A DNA stretch of 64,000 nucleotides, taken from NCBI GenBank assembly GCA_030583665.1, contig CP129469.1, forward strand, positions 2,409,043 to 2,473,042, given 5' to 3'. The stretch is from Candidatus Jettenia sp. AMX2 (GTDB lineage Bacteria > Planctomycetota > Brocadiia > Brocadiales > Brocadiaceae). This document shows positions 9,688 to 18,838 of the stretch, one piece after another. Each line of letters begins with the position of its first letter. Position 1 is the first letter of the stretch. The notes under the pieces are model-generated. The model saw only the letters and a list, made by a program, of their open reading frames with translations, made no database searches and was not told the origin of the DNA. Both the position numbers and the translations under genes were made by a program.

Positions 9688-12600
9688 GGCCAAAAGACAG
9701 TTACAGTCGACGGTTGTACCGCGTGTGCGCATGTGGTACATGCTGTTAATGAAATTATTACAATTTATCCTATAACTCCTTCATCGCCCATTGCAGAAAT
9801 CTGTGATGCAAAATCAGCTGCCGGAGAAGTAAATATATGGGGAACCGTACCGAAGGTGTGCCAGATGCAATCAGAGGCAGGTGTTGGAGGGGCAATCCAT
9901 GGCTCTCTCACGACTGGTGCATTAGCTACAACGATTTCATGTTCCCAGGGGTTACTGCTACTACTTCCCAACATGTATAAGATTGCCGGTGAACTTACTC
10001 CTACAGTTTTTCATATAACTGCCCGTTCACTGGCATGTCAGGGATTGTCTATATTCGGAGACCATTCAGATGTTATGGCTACCAGGGCAACTGGTTTTGC
10101 TATGCTCTGTTCAAAAAATGTCCAGGAATCCATGGATTTTGCCTTAATTGCACAAGCAGCTGCATTGGAAGCCAGGATACCATTTTTACATTTTTTTGAG
10201 GGTTTCCGGGTTTCCCATGAAATACAAAAGATCGAAGAGATTGGTTTTGATGATATGCGTACAATGATTCCCGACGATCTTATTATAGCACACCGCAAGA
10301 GAGGACTGACACCAGACCGGCCATGTATACGCGGGACATCCCAGAATCCCGATGTATATTTTCAGGGGCGGGAGACGGTGAACAAATATTACCAGGCTGC
10401 CCCCGCTATCGTACAAAAAGTAATGAATACGTTTGCCGGCATTGTTGGCCGTCAATATAAACTTTTTGAGTACTTTGGAGACCCAAATGCTGAACGTATC
10501 ATAATCACCATGGGTTCATCAGGAGAGACGGTATATGACACAATAAATACTTTAAATGCAAAAGGAGAAAGGCTTGGGCTTGTCCAGGTCAGACTATTCA
10601 GGCCTTTTGATGTCGAGGCATTTGCTGCTTCCCTGCCGGCGAGTGTGAAAGCAATTGCGGTTCTTGATCGCACTAAGGAGCCGGGAACAACGGGCGAACC
10701 CCTATACCTTGATGTCCGGACTGCTGTCGGCGAGGCAATGGAAAGGGAATTGACAGCATTTACCAGATACCCGACAATTGTCGGAGGCCGTTACGGTCTC
10801 GGTTCAAAAGATTTCACCCCTGCTATGGTAAAGGCTGTATTTGATAATATTTTACAAGGCAAACCAAGAAATCATTTTACGGTTGGTATTCATGATGATG
10901 TTACCGGCTCCAGTCTTGAGTACGATGAATCATTTACCATAGAAGAAAGTGATGTCTTTCGTGCCCTATTTTATGGTTTAGGTTCTGATGGTACCGTGAG
11001 TGCAAATAAAAATACCATTAAGATTATAGGAACGGAAACAGATAATTATGCACAGGGTTATTTCGTTTATGACTCAAAGAAATCCGGAGCTATGACCATA
11101 TCCCATGTCCGTTTTGGAAAAGAGAAAATACACAAGCCATATCTTGTTCCAAAAGCAAACTTTATAGCTTGCCATAATCCGACATTTTTAGAGAAGGTTG
11201 ATATGTTGTCCAACGCCGAAGAAGGAGCGACATTTCTTCTCACAACATCACAAAATAAAGATGAGGTCTGGGATACCCTACCCATTGAGGTACAGGAGCA
11301 ACTCGTCTCGAAAAAAATGAAGTTCTATATCATAGATGCCTTTTCTATTGCAAACGAACTTGCCCTTGGCACAAGAATCAACACGATCATGCAGACTGCT
11401 TTTTTCATTATTTCCGGAATCATACCAAAAGATGATGCTATTCAATCAATCAAATCGGAAATTAGAAAAACCTATATAAAAAAGGGTGAAGAAGTAGTCA
11501 GATTAAACTATAATGCCGTGGACAAAGCGATGCAAAGTATTGTTGAGGTGCCTGTGCCAGACAAGGCAACAAGCAGGATCAGGATGCGACAGATTATACC
11601 TGATGATGCACCAGAGTTTATTAAGCGTGTTACAGCACAGATGATCGCCAACAAAGGCGACTGCTTACCCGTTTCTGCCATACCTGATGACGGCACCTGG
11701 CCAACAGGAACCACGCAGTTCGAAAAGAGAAATATAGCAATTGAAATTCCTGTCTGGGAACCTGACATCTGCATACAATGCGGACAATGTTCATTTGTAT
11801 GCCCGCATGCGACGATCAGGATAAAGGCATATGATCCCGCTTTGCTAAAACATGCACCTTCTACTTTTAAATCTGCTGATGCTGCAGGAAAGGAACTCAA
11901 GGACCTCAAATTTACCGTACAGGTAGCACCTGAGGATTGTACGGGCTGTGGTTCCTGTGTATTTGTATGTCCTGGACGCAAAAAGGATGCTGAAGGAAAA
12001 AAGATACCGGACTTTAAAGCGATCAATATGAGACTTCAGGAACCACTACGGCAAAAAGAGGTTGAAAATTATAGATTCTTCCTCAGCTTGCCTGACCTTG
12101 ACCCGTCCAAATATAAGATTACAACGGTTAAAGGAAGCCAGTTTTCAAAACCCCTGATTGAATATCATAGTGCCTGTGCAGGTTGTGGCGAAACCCCTTA
12201 TATAAAACTGCTTACCCAATTATTAGGAGACCGCCTGATTATTGCAAACTCTACAGGCTGCTCCTCAATCTATGGCGGAAACCTGCCAACAACCCCTTAC
12301 ACGAAAAGGGATGATGGCAGAGGGCCTGCATGGTCAAATTCTTTGTTTGAAGACAATGCCGAGTTTGGCTTAGGCATGAGACAGACGATGGATAAATTCT
12401 ATGAAGAGGCCGTAGCGTTGATGGATACGCTTGCGGCAAATCATGCATATGCAGACGTAAAAGCGTTATTCAACTCAATCAAAAATGCAGACCAGTCTTC
12501 CCGTGAAGGTATTGAAGCACAGCGGGCACGCATTGAAGAGTTGAAAAAGAGGTTGTCAAATGACAACTCCGCTCACGCAAAACACCTTCTTTCGCTTGCC

Positions 12601-13266
12601 GATTATCTTGTAAAAAAATCCGTATGGGCAATCGGAGGCGACGGATGGGCGTACGACATTGGTTACGGCGGGGTTGATCATACGCTGGCGTCCGGAGAAA
12701 ACATAAAGATATTGATCCTGGACACAGAGGTCTATTCAAATACCGGAGGTCAGATGTCCAAAGCAACTCCTTTGGCAGCAATGGCCCAGTTTGCGGCAGG
12801 CGGAAAGAGGACCCCCAAAAAGAATATCGGAACAATTATGTCTACTTATGGAAATGTTTATATTGCACAGGTAGCTTTCGGGGCTAATCAATTACAAACG
12901 GTAAAAGCCCTCGCAGAGGCTGAGGCGTATAACGGACCGGCACTCATTATTGCCTATTCAACTTGTATAGCACATGGGATCGAGATGAGTAAAGGGGTTG
13001 AACAGATGAAAAAGGCTGTCGCCTGTGGTCACTGGCCTCTTTTCCGTTACAATCCGGAATTAGAGGCAGAAAGGAAGCCCCCGCTTGTTATTGACAGTGA
13101 TGAACCAACAATCTCATTTGCAGAATATGCATATCAGGAAAATCGCTATCGTGCACTAAGGGCAAGCAATCCCCAGTTGGCAGCAACGCTTATGGAACAG
13201 GCCGAAGCCGATGTAAAAAGAAGATGGAAAATATTAAAGCACATGGCAAAATGGTCTCCTGAATAA
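9685..13266 (+). CDS. nifJ: Pyruvate:ferredoxin (flavodoxin) oxidoreductase, single-chain
   Basis: Interconverts pyruvate + CoA and acetyl-CoA + CO2 with ferredoxin or flavodoxin; cytoplasmic. The 1193-aa chain has the usual order of a single-chain PFOR: pyrimidine-binding domain I (IYPITPSSPIAE), CoA-binding/gamma-type region, a two-cluster ferredoxin domain with CIQCGQCSFVCP and CTGCGSCVFVCP, and a TPP domain with CAGCGETPY, GGDGWAYDIGYGG and DTEVYSNTGGQ. A late cysteine (YSTCIAHG) would complete the proximal cluster. Gene-free DNA of 150 bp precedes it. It is one of three 2-oxoacid oxidoreductases in the window. The direction in the cell (pyruvate synthesis or oxidation) is not visible. 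Confidence 0.96.
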   Translation: MGQKTVTVDGCTACAHVVHAVNEIITIYPITPSSPIAEICDAKSAAGEVNIWGTVPKVCQMQSEAGVGGAIHGSLTTGALATTISCSQGLLLLLPNMYKIAGELTPTVFHITARSLACQGLSIFGDHSDVMATRATGFAMLCSKNVQESMDFALIAQAAALEARIPFLHFFEGFRVSHEIQKIEEIGFDDMRTMIPDDLIIAHRKRGLTPDRPCIRGTSQNPDVYFQGRETVNKYYQAAPAIVQKVMNTFAGIVGRQYKLFEYFGDPNAERIIITMGSSGETVYDTINTLNAKGERLGLVQVRLFRPFDVEAFAASLPASVKAIAVLDRTKEPGTTGEPLYLDVRTAVGEAMERELTAFTRYPTIVGGRYGLGSKDFTPAMVKAVFDNILQGKPRNHFTVGIHDDVTGSSLEYDESFTIEESDVFRALFYGLGSDGTVSANKNTIKIIGTETDNYAQGYFVYDSKKSGAMTISHVRFGKEKIHKPYLVPKANFIACHNPTFLEKVDMLSNAEEGATFLLTTSQNKDEVWDTLPIEVQEQLVSKKMKFYIIDAFSIANELALGTRINTIMQTAFFIISGIIPKDDAIQSIKSEIRKTYIKKGEEVVRLNYNAVDKAMQSIVEVPVPDKATSRIRMRQIIPDDAPEFIKRVTAQMIANKGDCLPVSAIPDDGTWPTGTTQFEKRNIAIEIPVWEPDICIQCGQCSFVCPHATIRIKAYDPALLKHAPSTFKSADAAGKELKDLKFTVQVAPEDCTGCGSCVFVCPGRKKDAEGKKIPDFKAINMRLQEPLRQKEVENYRFFLSLPDLDPSKYKITTVKGSQFSKPLIEYHSACAGCGETPYIKLLTQLLGDRLIIANSTGCSSIYGGNLPTTPYTKRDDGRGPAWSNSLFEDNAEFGLGMRQTMDKFYEEAVALMDTLAANHAYADVKALFNSIKNADQSSREGIEAQRARIEELKKRLSNDNSAHAKHLLSLADYLVKKSVWAIGGDGWAYDIGYGGVDHTLASGENIKILILDTEVYSNTGGQMSKATPLAAMAQFAAGGKRTPKKNIGTIMSTYGNVYIAQVAFGANQLQTVKALAEAEAYNGPALIIAYSTCIAHGIEMSKGVEQMKKAVACGHWPLFRYNPELEAERKPPLVIDSDEPTISFAEYAYQENRYRALRASNPQLAATLMEQAEADVKRRWKILKHMAKWSPE

Positions 13267-13365
13267 CTTTTCATATTTATACAGAAGGAAAGCTTATTGG
13301 CTCTTCATTTCTTCTGGATATCTGACGACCAATTACAGATTTTTGCCTGTTTAGGAATATGAATT

Positions 13366-13881
13366 ATGATTATTCTTATCATGGGGGTGTCCGGAAGTGG
13401 TAAAACTACCCTTGGAAAAGACTTGGCGGTACGTCTTGGTCTGCCGTTTTACGATGCCGATTCTTTTCATACATCCCAAAACATTGAAAAAATGAACCGC
13501 GGCATTGCATTGACTGATGAAGACCGTCTTCTCTGGCTTCAAAGGCTTGCATCAAAGATGAAACAATGGGAGGAGGCCGGTGGGGCTACTGTGGCCTGCT
13601 CTGCCCTGCGGGATAAGTACCGCACTCTATTGCAGGAGGAATCCGGAGCGGGAATCCTGTTCGTCTATATCAAAGGATCTCCGGCTATTATTCATGAACG
13701 CCTTACGAGGAGAACCGGACATTTTTTCAATCCGATTCTCCTGGATAGCCAGTTTTTGACATTGGAGGAACCCGCAGGCGCAATCGTCGTCGATGCCGGG
13801 CTTACGACGCAACAACAATGTGAAACAGTCATGCGTTCAGAATACCTTGCCAGATGGTATGTCAGCAGGAAGACCGATTAA
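13366..13881 (+). CDS. gntK: Gluconokinase (GntK-type carbohydrate kinase)
   Basis: Phosphorylates gluconate to 6-phosphogluconate. The 171-aa protein starts with a Walker A GVSGSGKTTLGKDLA, followed by the family-specific FYDADSFHTSQNIEKMNRGIALTDEDR (read as two pieces) and CSALRDKYRTLL; the LTRRTGHFF segment is the lid. Length is normal for the short P-loop gluconokinases. It follows nifJ by 99 bp on the same strand and may be transcribed with it. No gluconate transporter or dehydrogenase is nearby, so its physiological substrate is less certain. Confidence 0.86.
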   Translation: MIILIMGVSGSGKTTLGKDLAVRLGLPFYDADSFHTSQNIEKMNRGIALTDEDRLLWLQRLASKMKQWEEAGGATVACSALRDKYRTLLQEESGAGILFVYIKGSPAIIHERLTRRTGHFFNPILLDSQFLTLEEPAGAIVVDAGLTTQQQCETVMRSEYLARWYVSRKTD

Positions 13882-14055
13882 CAAGGTAAGGACATGGTTA
13901 ATGTAAAGGCACTTGTTCGTAATGCTGAATATTGGCAGAAAAGGGTATCCGCTTATAAGTGCAGAACAAATTATGGCATGCCCGTTATTATAAAAATATG
14001 AAGCAGCCCTGAGAAAAAGATACCGAATTACCATGCATGGTTTTGCAGGTATAAA

Positions 14056-14421
14056 CTATATTGTAATAGATTCTTTCCTGTTTTTTTCAACTTTCAGCCC
14101 AAAATATGTTATTACCAACTCAGAAGAAAACGTATTAATAATATTATGAATCTCACCGGGCTCAGTCATAATACAAAACCCTTTCTTTACCTGATATTCT
14201 CTATCTTCAATACGGATAATTCCTTCACCTGCTTCAACATAGAAAACCTCGTATAAATTCTCATGGGCATGTGCGCCGGATGTCTGGCCGGATTTAAATC
14301 GTGCCTGAGAAAAATTCGTTAAATAGGGTATTTCACCTTCCCTTAGCATCACCCTTTTCTTTATTTCAGGATTGTGGGAAACGGATTCATCTGGCAAATC
14401 AGAAAGAGAGATAATTTTCAT
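14056..14421 (-). CDS. Cupin-domain protein
   Basis: Small 121-aa single-domain cupin. The first motif lies around GQTSGAHAHENLYEVFYVEAGEG (histidines and glutamate of cupin motif 1, read in two parts) and the second around GFCIMTEPGEIHNIIN (motif 2 histidine). These residues would bind a metal. The family is functionally broad (isomerases, dioxygenases, sensors) and no pathway is implied by the neighbours, which are gluconokinase and divergently oriented proS. Confidence 0.72.
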   Translation of the reverse strand: MKIISLSDLPDESVSHNPEIKKRVMLREGEIPYLTNFSQARFKSGQTSGAHAHENLYEVFYVEAGEGIIRIEDREYQVKKGFCIMTEPGEIHNIINTFSSELVITYFGLKVEKNRKESITI

Positions 14422-14511
14422 AAACGATAGTATAGAAGATTTTTAACAAAATATACAGAAAGAAAAGCGCTTGTAATACTTTTTATTACTATTTTGTCAT
14501 TATTTTAATCC

Positions 14512-14539
14512 TTGAAAGCGAAAAATAAAGAACTATAAT
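14512..14539 (+). promoter_or_regulatory. Putative sigma-70 promoter of proS
   Basis: A -35 hexamer TTGAAA (14512-14517), 16-bp spacer and perfect -10 TATAAT (14534-14539) lie about 70 bp before the proS ATG. Confidence 0.6.
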
Positions 14540-14609
14540 TTATTCGTTACACTCTTGATTTTGAACGAAAGAAGACAGAGAGCAATTCTTTAATAAGGAC
14601 AGAAATATA

Positions 14610-16328
14610 ATGAAATGGTCGCAAACACTGATTCCGACACTCAAGGAGAACCCTTCAGAAGCAGAGATTGATAGTCATAAGCTCATGATCAGGGCAGGGC
14701 TTATCCGAAGGATTACTGCAGGGGCTTACGCATATCTGCCACTCGGGACACTGGTATTAAATAAAGTCATAAATATTATACGTGAAGAAATGAACCGTGC
14801 CGGAGCAGTTGAGACATTTCTCCCGACACTTCAACCATTAAACCTTTTAGAGCAAAGCGGACGTCTGAAAGTGTTTGGTGATGATTTAATCACTTTTAAA
14901 GACCGGCATGGTAAAGTAACTGCATTAGGTCCCACCCATGAGGAGATTATTACGGAAATTGTGAGAAATGAGATTAATTCCTACCGGCAGCTTCCTCTTA
15001 CGTTGTATCAGATTCAGACAAAGTTTCGTGATGAAACCAGACCCAGGTTCGGGGTCCTGCGCAGTAAGGAATTTATTATGAAAGATGCTTATAGTTTTGA
15101 TGTGGATTGTGAGGGGCTCAACAAAAGCTATAAAGCTATGTATGAGGCATATTGCCGCATCTTTGACCGATGCGGCCTTAAGTATCTTATTGTCGATGCG
15201 GACTCCGGCGCTATGGGAGGAGATGTCTCCCATGAATTTATGGTACCAAGTAATGTCGGCGAAGACATTTTGATTCGTTGTCTTAACTGCGGATACAGCG
15301 CCAATTGTGAACGTGCTGAATCTGCGCCCATTCCTCCGGAAAATGATGTAGTTTCCCAACCACTGCAGGAAGTACCTACTCCAGGTAAGCGCACCATTCA
15401 GGAAGTCAGTGATTTTCTAAACATAGAACCGTCCCGGATGGTTAAAACGATGATTTACATTGTTAACGGGCAATCTGTTGCCATACTTATCCGAGGCGAT
15501 CACGAAGTGAATGAGACAAAGCTGGCTAAGTTTCTTGGGCAAGAAACGATTTCTCTTGCAGATCACAATACAATAGAACATATCACGGGAGCACCAGTCG
15601 GATTTGCAGGCCCTGTAGGTCTGCCGGTAAAGATTATTGCCGACCAGGCCATTTCTTCGCTCAGTAATTTCGTTACCGGTGCTAATAAGGCAGATACCCA
15701 TTTGTTGCAGGTTAATCACGGAAGGGATTTTGTGATTGACCAGACTGCTGACATAAGATATGTAACCAAAGGTGATAAATGTCCGAAGTGCAATCAGGAA
15801 ATCAATATTTCAGAAGGCATTGAAATAGGTCACGTTTTCAAACTGGGAACAAAATACAGTGACGCGCTCAGGGCTAAATTCCTGGATACTGACAGTAAGG
15901 AGAAATCCATGATTATGGGATGCTATGGGATCGGCGTCAACCGTATCATTGCATCCCTTATTGAAATATCGCATGATAAAGATGGTATCATATGGCCGTT
16001 ATCGTTAACCCCATACCACGTCATTATCATTCCCGTGAATGTTAATGACGCTTATAGCATAAAAATTGCAAATCAGATTTATTATGATCTTACCAATAAT
16101 GCAGGCATGGAGGTATTATTGGATGATAGGGATCAGAGACCTGGGGTAAAGTTTAAGGATGCCGATTTGATCGGCATCCCCATTAAAATTATTCTTGGTA
16201 AGAAATTTGCCGATACAAAAGAGCTTGAAATAAAACTGCGAAAAAGTGGTGAGACATTCCTGGTACCAAGAGAAGAAGTTAAATCAAAATTGCATTATCT
16301 GTTTAATATGCTATCGGAGTCCTGTTAA
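14610..16328 (+). CDS. proS: Prolyl-tRNA synthetase, bacterial type with editing domain
   Basis: Charges tRNA-Pro. The class II core is split by the bacterial INS/YbaK-like editing insertion. Motif 1 region EMNRAGAVETFLPTLQP, motif 2 TKFRDETRPRFGVLRSKEF with KDAYSFD, the insertion (about residues 225-395, with FLNIEPSRMVKTMIY and AGPVGLPV), motif 3 MGCYGIGVNRI, and the C-terminal anticodon-binding domain with DRDQRPGVKFKDADLIG. At 572 aa it has the normal length for the ProS type 1 form. A sigma-70-like promoter precedes it. Confidence 0.97.
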   Translation: MKWSQTLIPTLKENPSEAEIDSHKLMIRAGLIRRITAGAYAYLPLGTLVLNKVINIIREEMNRAGAVETFLPTLQPLNLLEQSGRLKVFGDDLITFKDRHGKVTALGPTHEEIITEIVRNEINSYRQLPLTLYQIQTKFRDETRPRFGVLRSKEFIMKDAYSFDVDCEGLNKSYKAMYEAYCRIFDRCGLKYLIVDADSGAMGGDVSHEFMVPSNVGEDILIRCLNCGYSANCERAESAPIPPENDVVSQPLQEVPTPGKRTIQEVSDFLNIEPSRMVKTMIYIVNGQSVAILIRGDHEVNETKLAKFLGQETISLADHNTIEHITGAPVGFAGPVGLPVKIIADQAISSLSNFVTGANKADTHLLQVNHGRDFVIDQTADIRYVTKGDKCPKCNQEINISEGIEIGHVFKLGTKYSDALRAKFLDTDSKEKSMIMGCYGIGVNRIIASLIEISHDKDGIIWPLSLTPYHVIIIPVNVNDAYSIKIANQIYYDLTNNAGMEVLLDDRDQRPGVKFKDADLIGIPIKIILGKKFADTKELEIKLRKSGETFLVPREEVKSKLHYLFNMLSESC

Positions 16329-16423
16329 CCGGCCTTTATTTCTATTAGACGTAACTATTCAGCAAAATTTTCCATATTCCCCCTTATTAAAGGAGTTAGG
16401 GGGGTGTAATAAAAAGACCAATC

Positions 16424-16966
16424 GTGGGAACAATTTCTCTACCAAAACCTGCAAATCTGATTATCGGTGTACTCACCAGTATTCCAGAACTCCTGGTATG
16501 CATCGGTAAAATATTGGAAGAACATTTCGGACCCATTGACCTTCAAAGCGATATATTGCCATTTCCTTTCACTGATTATTATAATGAGAAAATGGGTAAG
16601 GGTATCCAAAGGCAATTTTATAGCTTTGAAAAGCTGGTTATGCCGGACGAGATCGCCCGAATCAAAGTACAAACAAACACAATAGAGGAACTTCTGGCAT
16701 CTTCAGAAAAATACCCCGTGAACCGGCCTATCAATATCGACCCCGGCTATATTAACGAGAGCAGGATTGTGCTGGCTTCTACAAAAGATTTTTCACATCG
16801 TATTTATTTGCGGGAAGGTATCTATGCTGAAGTAACCCTTAATTACCGTGGCGAAAGGTATGAAACCTTTTCCTGGACGTTCCCTGATTATAAAACCGTT
16901 GCCTACCACAGTTTTTTTCTGAAAGTAAGAGCACTCTATGTTAAAAAACTTAAAAGAAAGGAATAA
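16424..16966 (+). CDS. DUF4416 family protein
   Basis: 180-aa protein of unknown function. It matches the DUF4416 pattern: an opening KPANLIIGVLTS, then FGPIDLQSDILPFPFTDYYNEKMG, a basic FYSFEKLVMPDEIARIK, NIDPGYINESRIVLASTKDF, HRIYLREGIYAEVTL, and a C-terminal FSWTFPDYK. Start is GTG at 16424; upstream in frame there is an amber stop and no better start. It ends 6 bp before ndk and is probably co-transcribed with it. I know no assigned function for the family. Confidence 0.8.
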   Translation: MGTISLPKPANLIIGVLTSIPELLVCIGKILEEHFGPIDLQSDILPFPFTDYYNEKMGKGIQRQFYSFEKLVMPDEIARIKVQTNTIEELLASSEKYPVNRPINIDPGYINESRIVLASTKDFSHRIYLREGIYAEVTLNYRGERYETFSWTFPDYKTVAYHSFFLKVRALYVKKLKRKE

Positions 16967-16972
16967 CCTCTT

Positions 16973-17443
16973 ATGGAAAAAACCCTTATTATATTGAAGC
17001 CAGATGCTATTCAGCGGCGTTTATTAGGTAAGATTATTTCCCGGTTTGAAGAGAAGGGATTTCAAATATTGGGTTTGAAAATGACCCAAATACCGGAATC
17101 CTTGGCGAGAAAACATTATGCATCTCATGAGGGTAAGGATTTTTTTGAACCTCTTATCAGATATACTATTTCTGCGCCCGTGATACTCATGGTATTACAA
17201 GGCAAGAATGTCATTGAAATTGTACGGAAGATGATGGGGGCAACCTTCGGTTCCCAAGCTGAACTAGGTACTATTCGCGGTGATTACGCTGTCAGTAATC
17301 GCTTCAATCTTATTCATGGCTCAGACTCTTTGTCCTCCGCCGAGAATGAGATAGATATCTTTTTCTGTAAAAATGAACTTTTTGAATATAAACCTACCGA
17401 TATTCAATGGATCTACGATATGTCAGAGGAAAATGCTATATAA
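16973..17443 (+). CDS. ndk: Nucleoside diphosphate kinase
   Basis: Transfers the gamma phosphate between nucleoside di- and triphosphates through a phosphohistidine. The 156-aa protein begins EKTLIILKPDAIQR and contains the active-site histidine in NLIHGSDS (His115). The usual GSTDPxxAxPGTIR segment is altered to GSQAELGTIRGDYA, missing the AxPGTIR spacing of the consensus, but ligand arginine and threonine are kept. Overall length is normal. The gene follows DUF4416 by 6 bp. Confidence 0.92.
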   Translation: MEKTLIILKPDAIQRRLLGKIISRFEEKGFQILGLKMTQIPESLARKHYASHEGKDFFEPLIRYTISAPVILMVLQGKNVIEIVRKMMGATFGSQAELGTIRGDYAVSNRFNLIHGSDSLSSAENEIDIFFCKNELFEYKPTDIQWIYDMSEENAI

Positions 17444-17789
17444 AATAATTATGTTATTAACGTACCTTTTGGATAATAACGCATTTTCATTGCCATCCGG
17501 ACACCCGGTACTGCCATTATGGCACTTATTCCCTTTTGCAAGCCAAGCACCCTGTCTAGTCATAAGTACTATTTTAAAGGGATACTACACATACAGACAA
17601 CGATAATTAGATATTGGTATTATGTTTGCTAAATAGTTTTTATGAAAGTTTTAGAATAATTTAGCCTTATAAAAGCCGGAAATAAATGCCATGCTTTCCA
17701 AATAAATAGATTTTTGTCTAAATTTTTTGAAAGTATTATAATCAAATGAAGTTTTTTATAATTTTAATTTTTTTAAAAGGAGGTTTATT
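17444..17789. other. Intergenic region upstream of the Hsp20 pair
   Basis: About 345 bp without a gene. It is AT-rich, holds the sigma-70-like promoter for the first hsp20 gene near its end, and shows no CIRCE-type inverted repeat and no clear terminator after ndk. Confidence 0.6.
17714..17742 (+). promoter_or_regulatory. Putative sigma-70 promoter of the hsp20 genes
   Basis: TTGTCT (17714-17719), 17-bp spacer, TATAAT (17737-17742), about 48 bp before the hsp20 ATG. A housekeeping-type promoter and the lack of a visible CIRCE box suggest basal or otherwise controlled expression. Confidence 0.55.
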
Positions 17790-18245
17790 ATGGCCAGAGA
17801 ATTAGCAAAATGGACAACTTTACCTACCATCTCATCTTTTCAAAATGAAATGAACAGGATGCTGGATCGCTTTTTTGAGAGAGGAGATATTTTTGGTTCC
17901 AGAGGAGAAGCAGGAGCATGGTTGCCTGCTATTGATTTATCAGAAACGGCAGACAATGTGATTGTGAAGGCGGAAGTTCCCGGAGTGGACCCAAAGGAAA
18001 TAGATATTTCAATACAGGGAAACACGCTTGCCATTAAAGGCGAAAAGAAAGAAGAAAAAGAGGAGAAAGGCAAAACTTTTTATCGCATGGAAAGGTTGTG
18101 TGGCAGCTTTTTGCGCTCTATAGACCTCCCTGCTTCTGTAGACCCGAATAAGGTAACAGCGGAATACAAAAATGGTGTATTAGAGATTACCCTGGCAAAA
18201 AAAGAAGAAGTGAAGCCAAAACAAATTTCAGTAAAGGTAAGCTAA
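17790..18245 (+). CDS. Hsp20/alpha-crystallin small heat shock protein, copy 1
   Basis: ATP-independent holdase chaperone forming large oligomers. The 151-aa protein has an amphipathic N-terminal arm (FQNEMNRMLDRFFERG), the alpha-crystallin domain from about residue 45 (PAIDLSETADNVIVKAEVPG ... GNTLAIKGEKKEEKEE) and the conserved end of the domain GVLEITLAKKE. AAAGGAGG precedes the ATG. It is followed 84 bp downstream by a second copy with a nearly identical last 99 bp of coding sequence. Confidence 0.95.
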   Translation: MARELAKWTTLPTISSFQNEMNRMLDRFFERGDIFGSRGEAGAWLPAIDLSETADNVIVKAEVPGVDPKEIDISIQGNTLAIKGEKKEEKEEKGKTFYRMERLCGSFLRSIDLPASVDPNKVTAEYKNGVLEITLAKKEEVKPKQISVKVS

Positions 18246-18329
18246 CGATTTTATAAATTTAACTGTTAAGGAGAATCTCGGTAAAAGGGGAATTATTTTG
18301 ATTTTTTTAACTTTTAGGAGGAATATCTC

Positions 18330-18776
18330 ATGGCTAGAGAACTAATAAAATGGTCGCCAACTATTTCTTCTTTACAGGGAGAAATGAACCGTATGTTTGA
18401 CCGGTTTTTTAAGGGATGGGATTTATCTGAGCTTGGTCTCGATACAGGCGCCTGGGTCCCAATTGACTTGTCAGAGACAGCAGACAGTGTAATTGTAAAA
18501 GCAGAGGTCCCAGGAATCGATCCAAAAGAGATAGATATTTCAATACAGGATAGCATTCTTACCATCAAAGGAGAAAAGAAGGAAGAAAAAGAGGAGAAAG
18601 GCAAAACCTTTTACCGTATTGAAAGGCGGTACGGAAGTTTCTCGCGTTCCATCGACCTTCCTGCCTCTATAGATCCAAATAAGGTAACAGCGGAATACAA
18701 AAATGGTGTATTAGAGATTACCCTGGCAAAAAAAGAAGAGGTGAAGCCAAAACAAATTTCAGTAAAGGTAAGTTAA
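18330..18776 (+). CDS. Hsp20/alpha-crystallin small heat shock protein, copy 2
   Basis: Tandem paralogue of the preceding gene (148 aa) with the same arm and domain layout: a WSPTISSLQGEMNRMFDRFF arm, WVPIDLSETADSVIVKAEVP and GVLEITLAKKE. AGGAGG lies upstream of the ATG. The last 99 bp of both genes (18147-18245 and 18678-18776) differ at only two bases, while the first parts differ much more, which points to gene conversion. The two subunits could form mixed oligomers; that is inference. Confidence 0.95.
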   Translation: MARELIKWSPTISSLQGEMNRMFDRFFKGWDLSELGLDTGAWVPIDLSETADSVIVKAEVPGIDPKEIDISIQDSILTIKGEKKEEKEEKGKTFYRIERRYGSFSRSIDLPASIDPNKVTAEYKNGVLEITLAKKEEVKPKQISVKVS

Positions 18777-18810
18777 CCTGAAAAAAGGAAGTAGCGCTGG
18801 ATTATAGGTA

Positions 18811-18834
18811 GGGGCAGGCATAAAACCTGCCCTT
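18811..18834. repeat. Stem-loop between convergent hsp20 and murB
   Basis: GGGCAGG (18812-18818) pairs with CCTGCCC (18826-18832) around a short A-rich loop. No T-tract follows, so it may be a small dispersed palindrome or a weak bidirectional terminator for the convergent genes. Confidence 0.45.
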
Positions 18835-18838
18835 ACAA

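Noticed and set aside
17444-17789. CIRCE/HrcA operator before the hsp20 genes
   Set aside because: The 9-bp inverted repeat TTAGCACTC-N9-GAGTGCTAA is not present.
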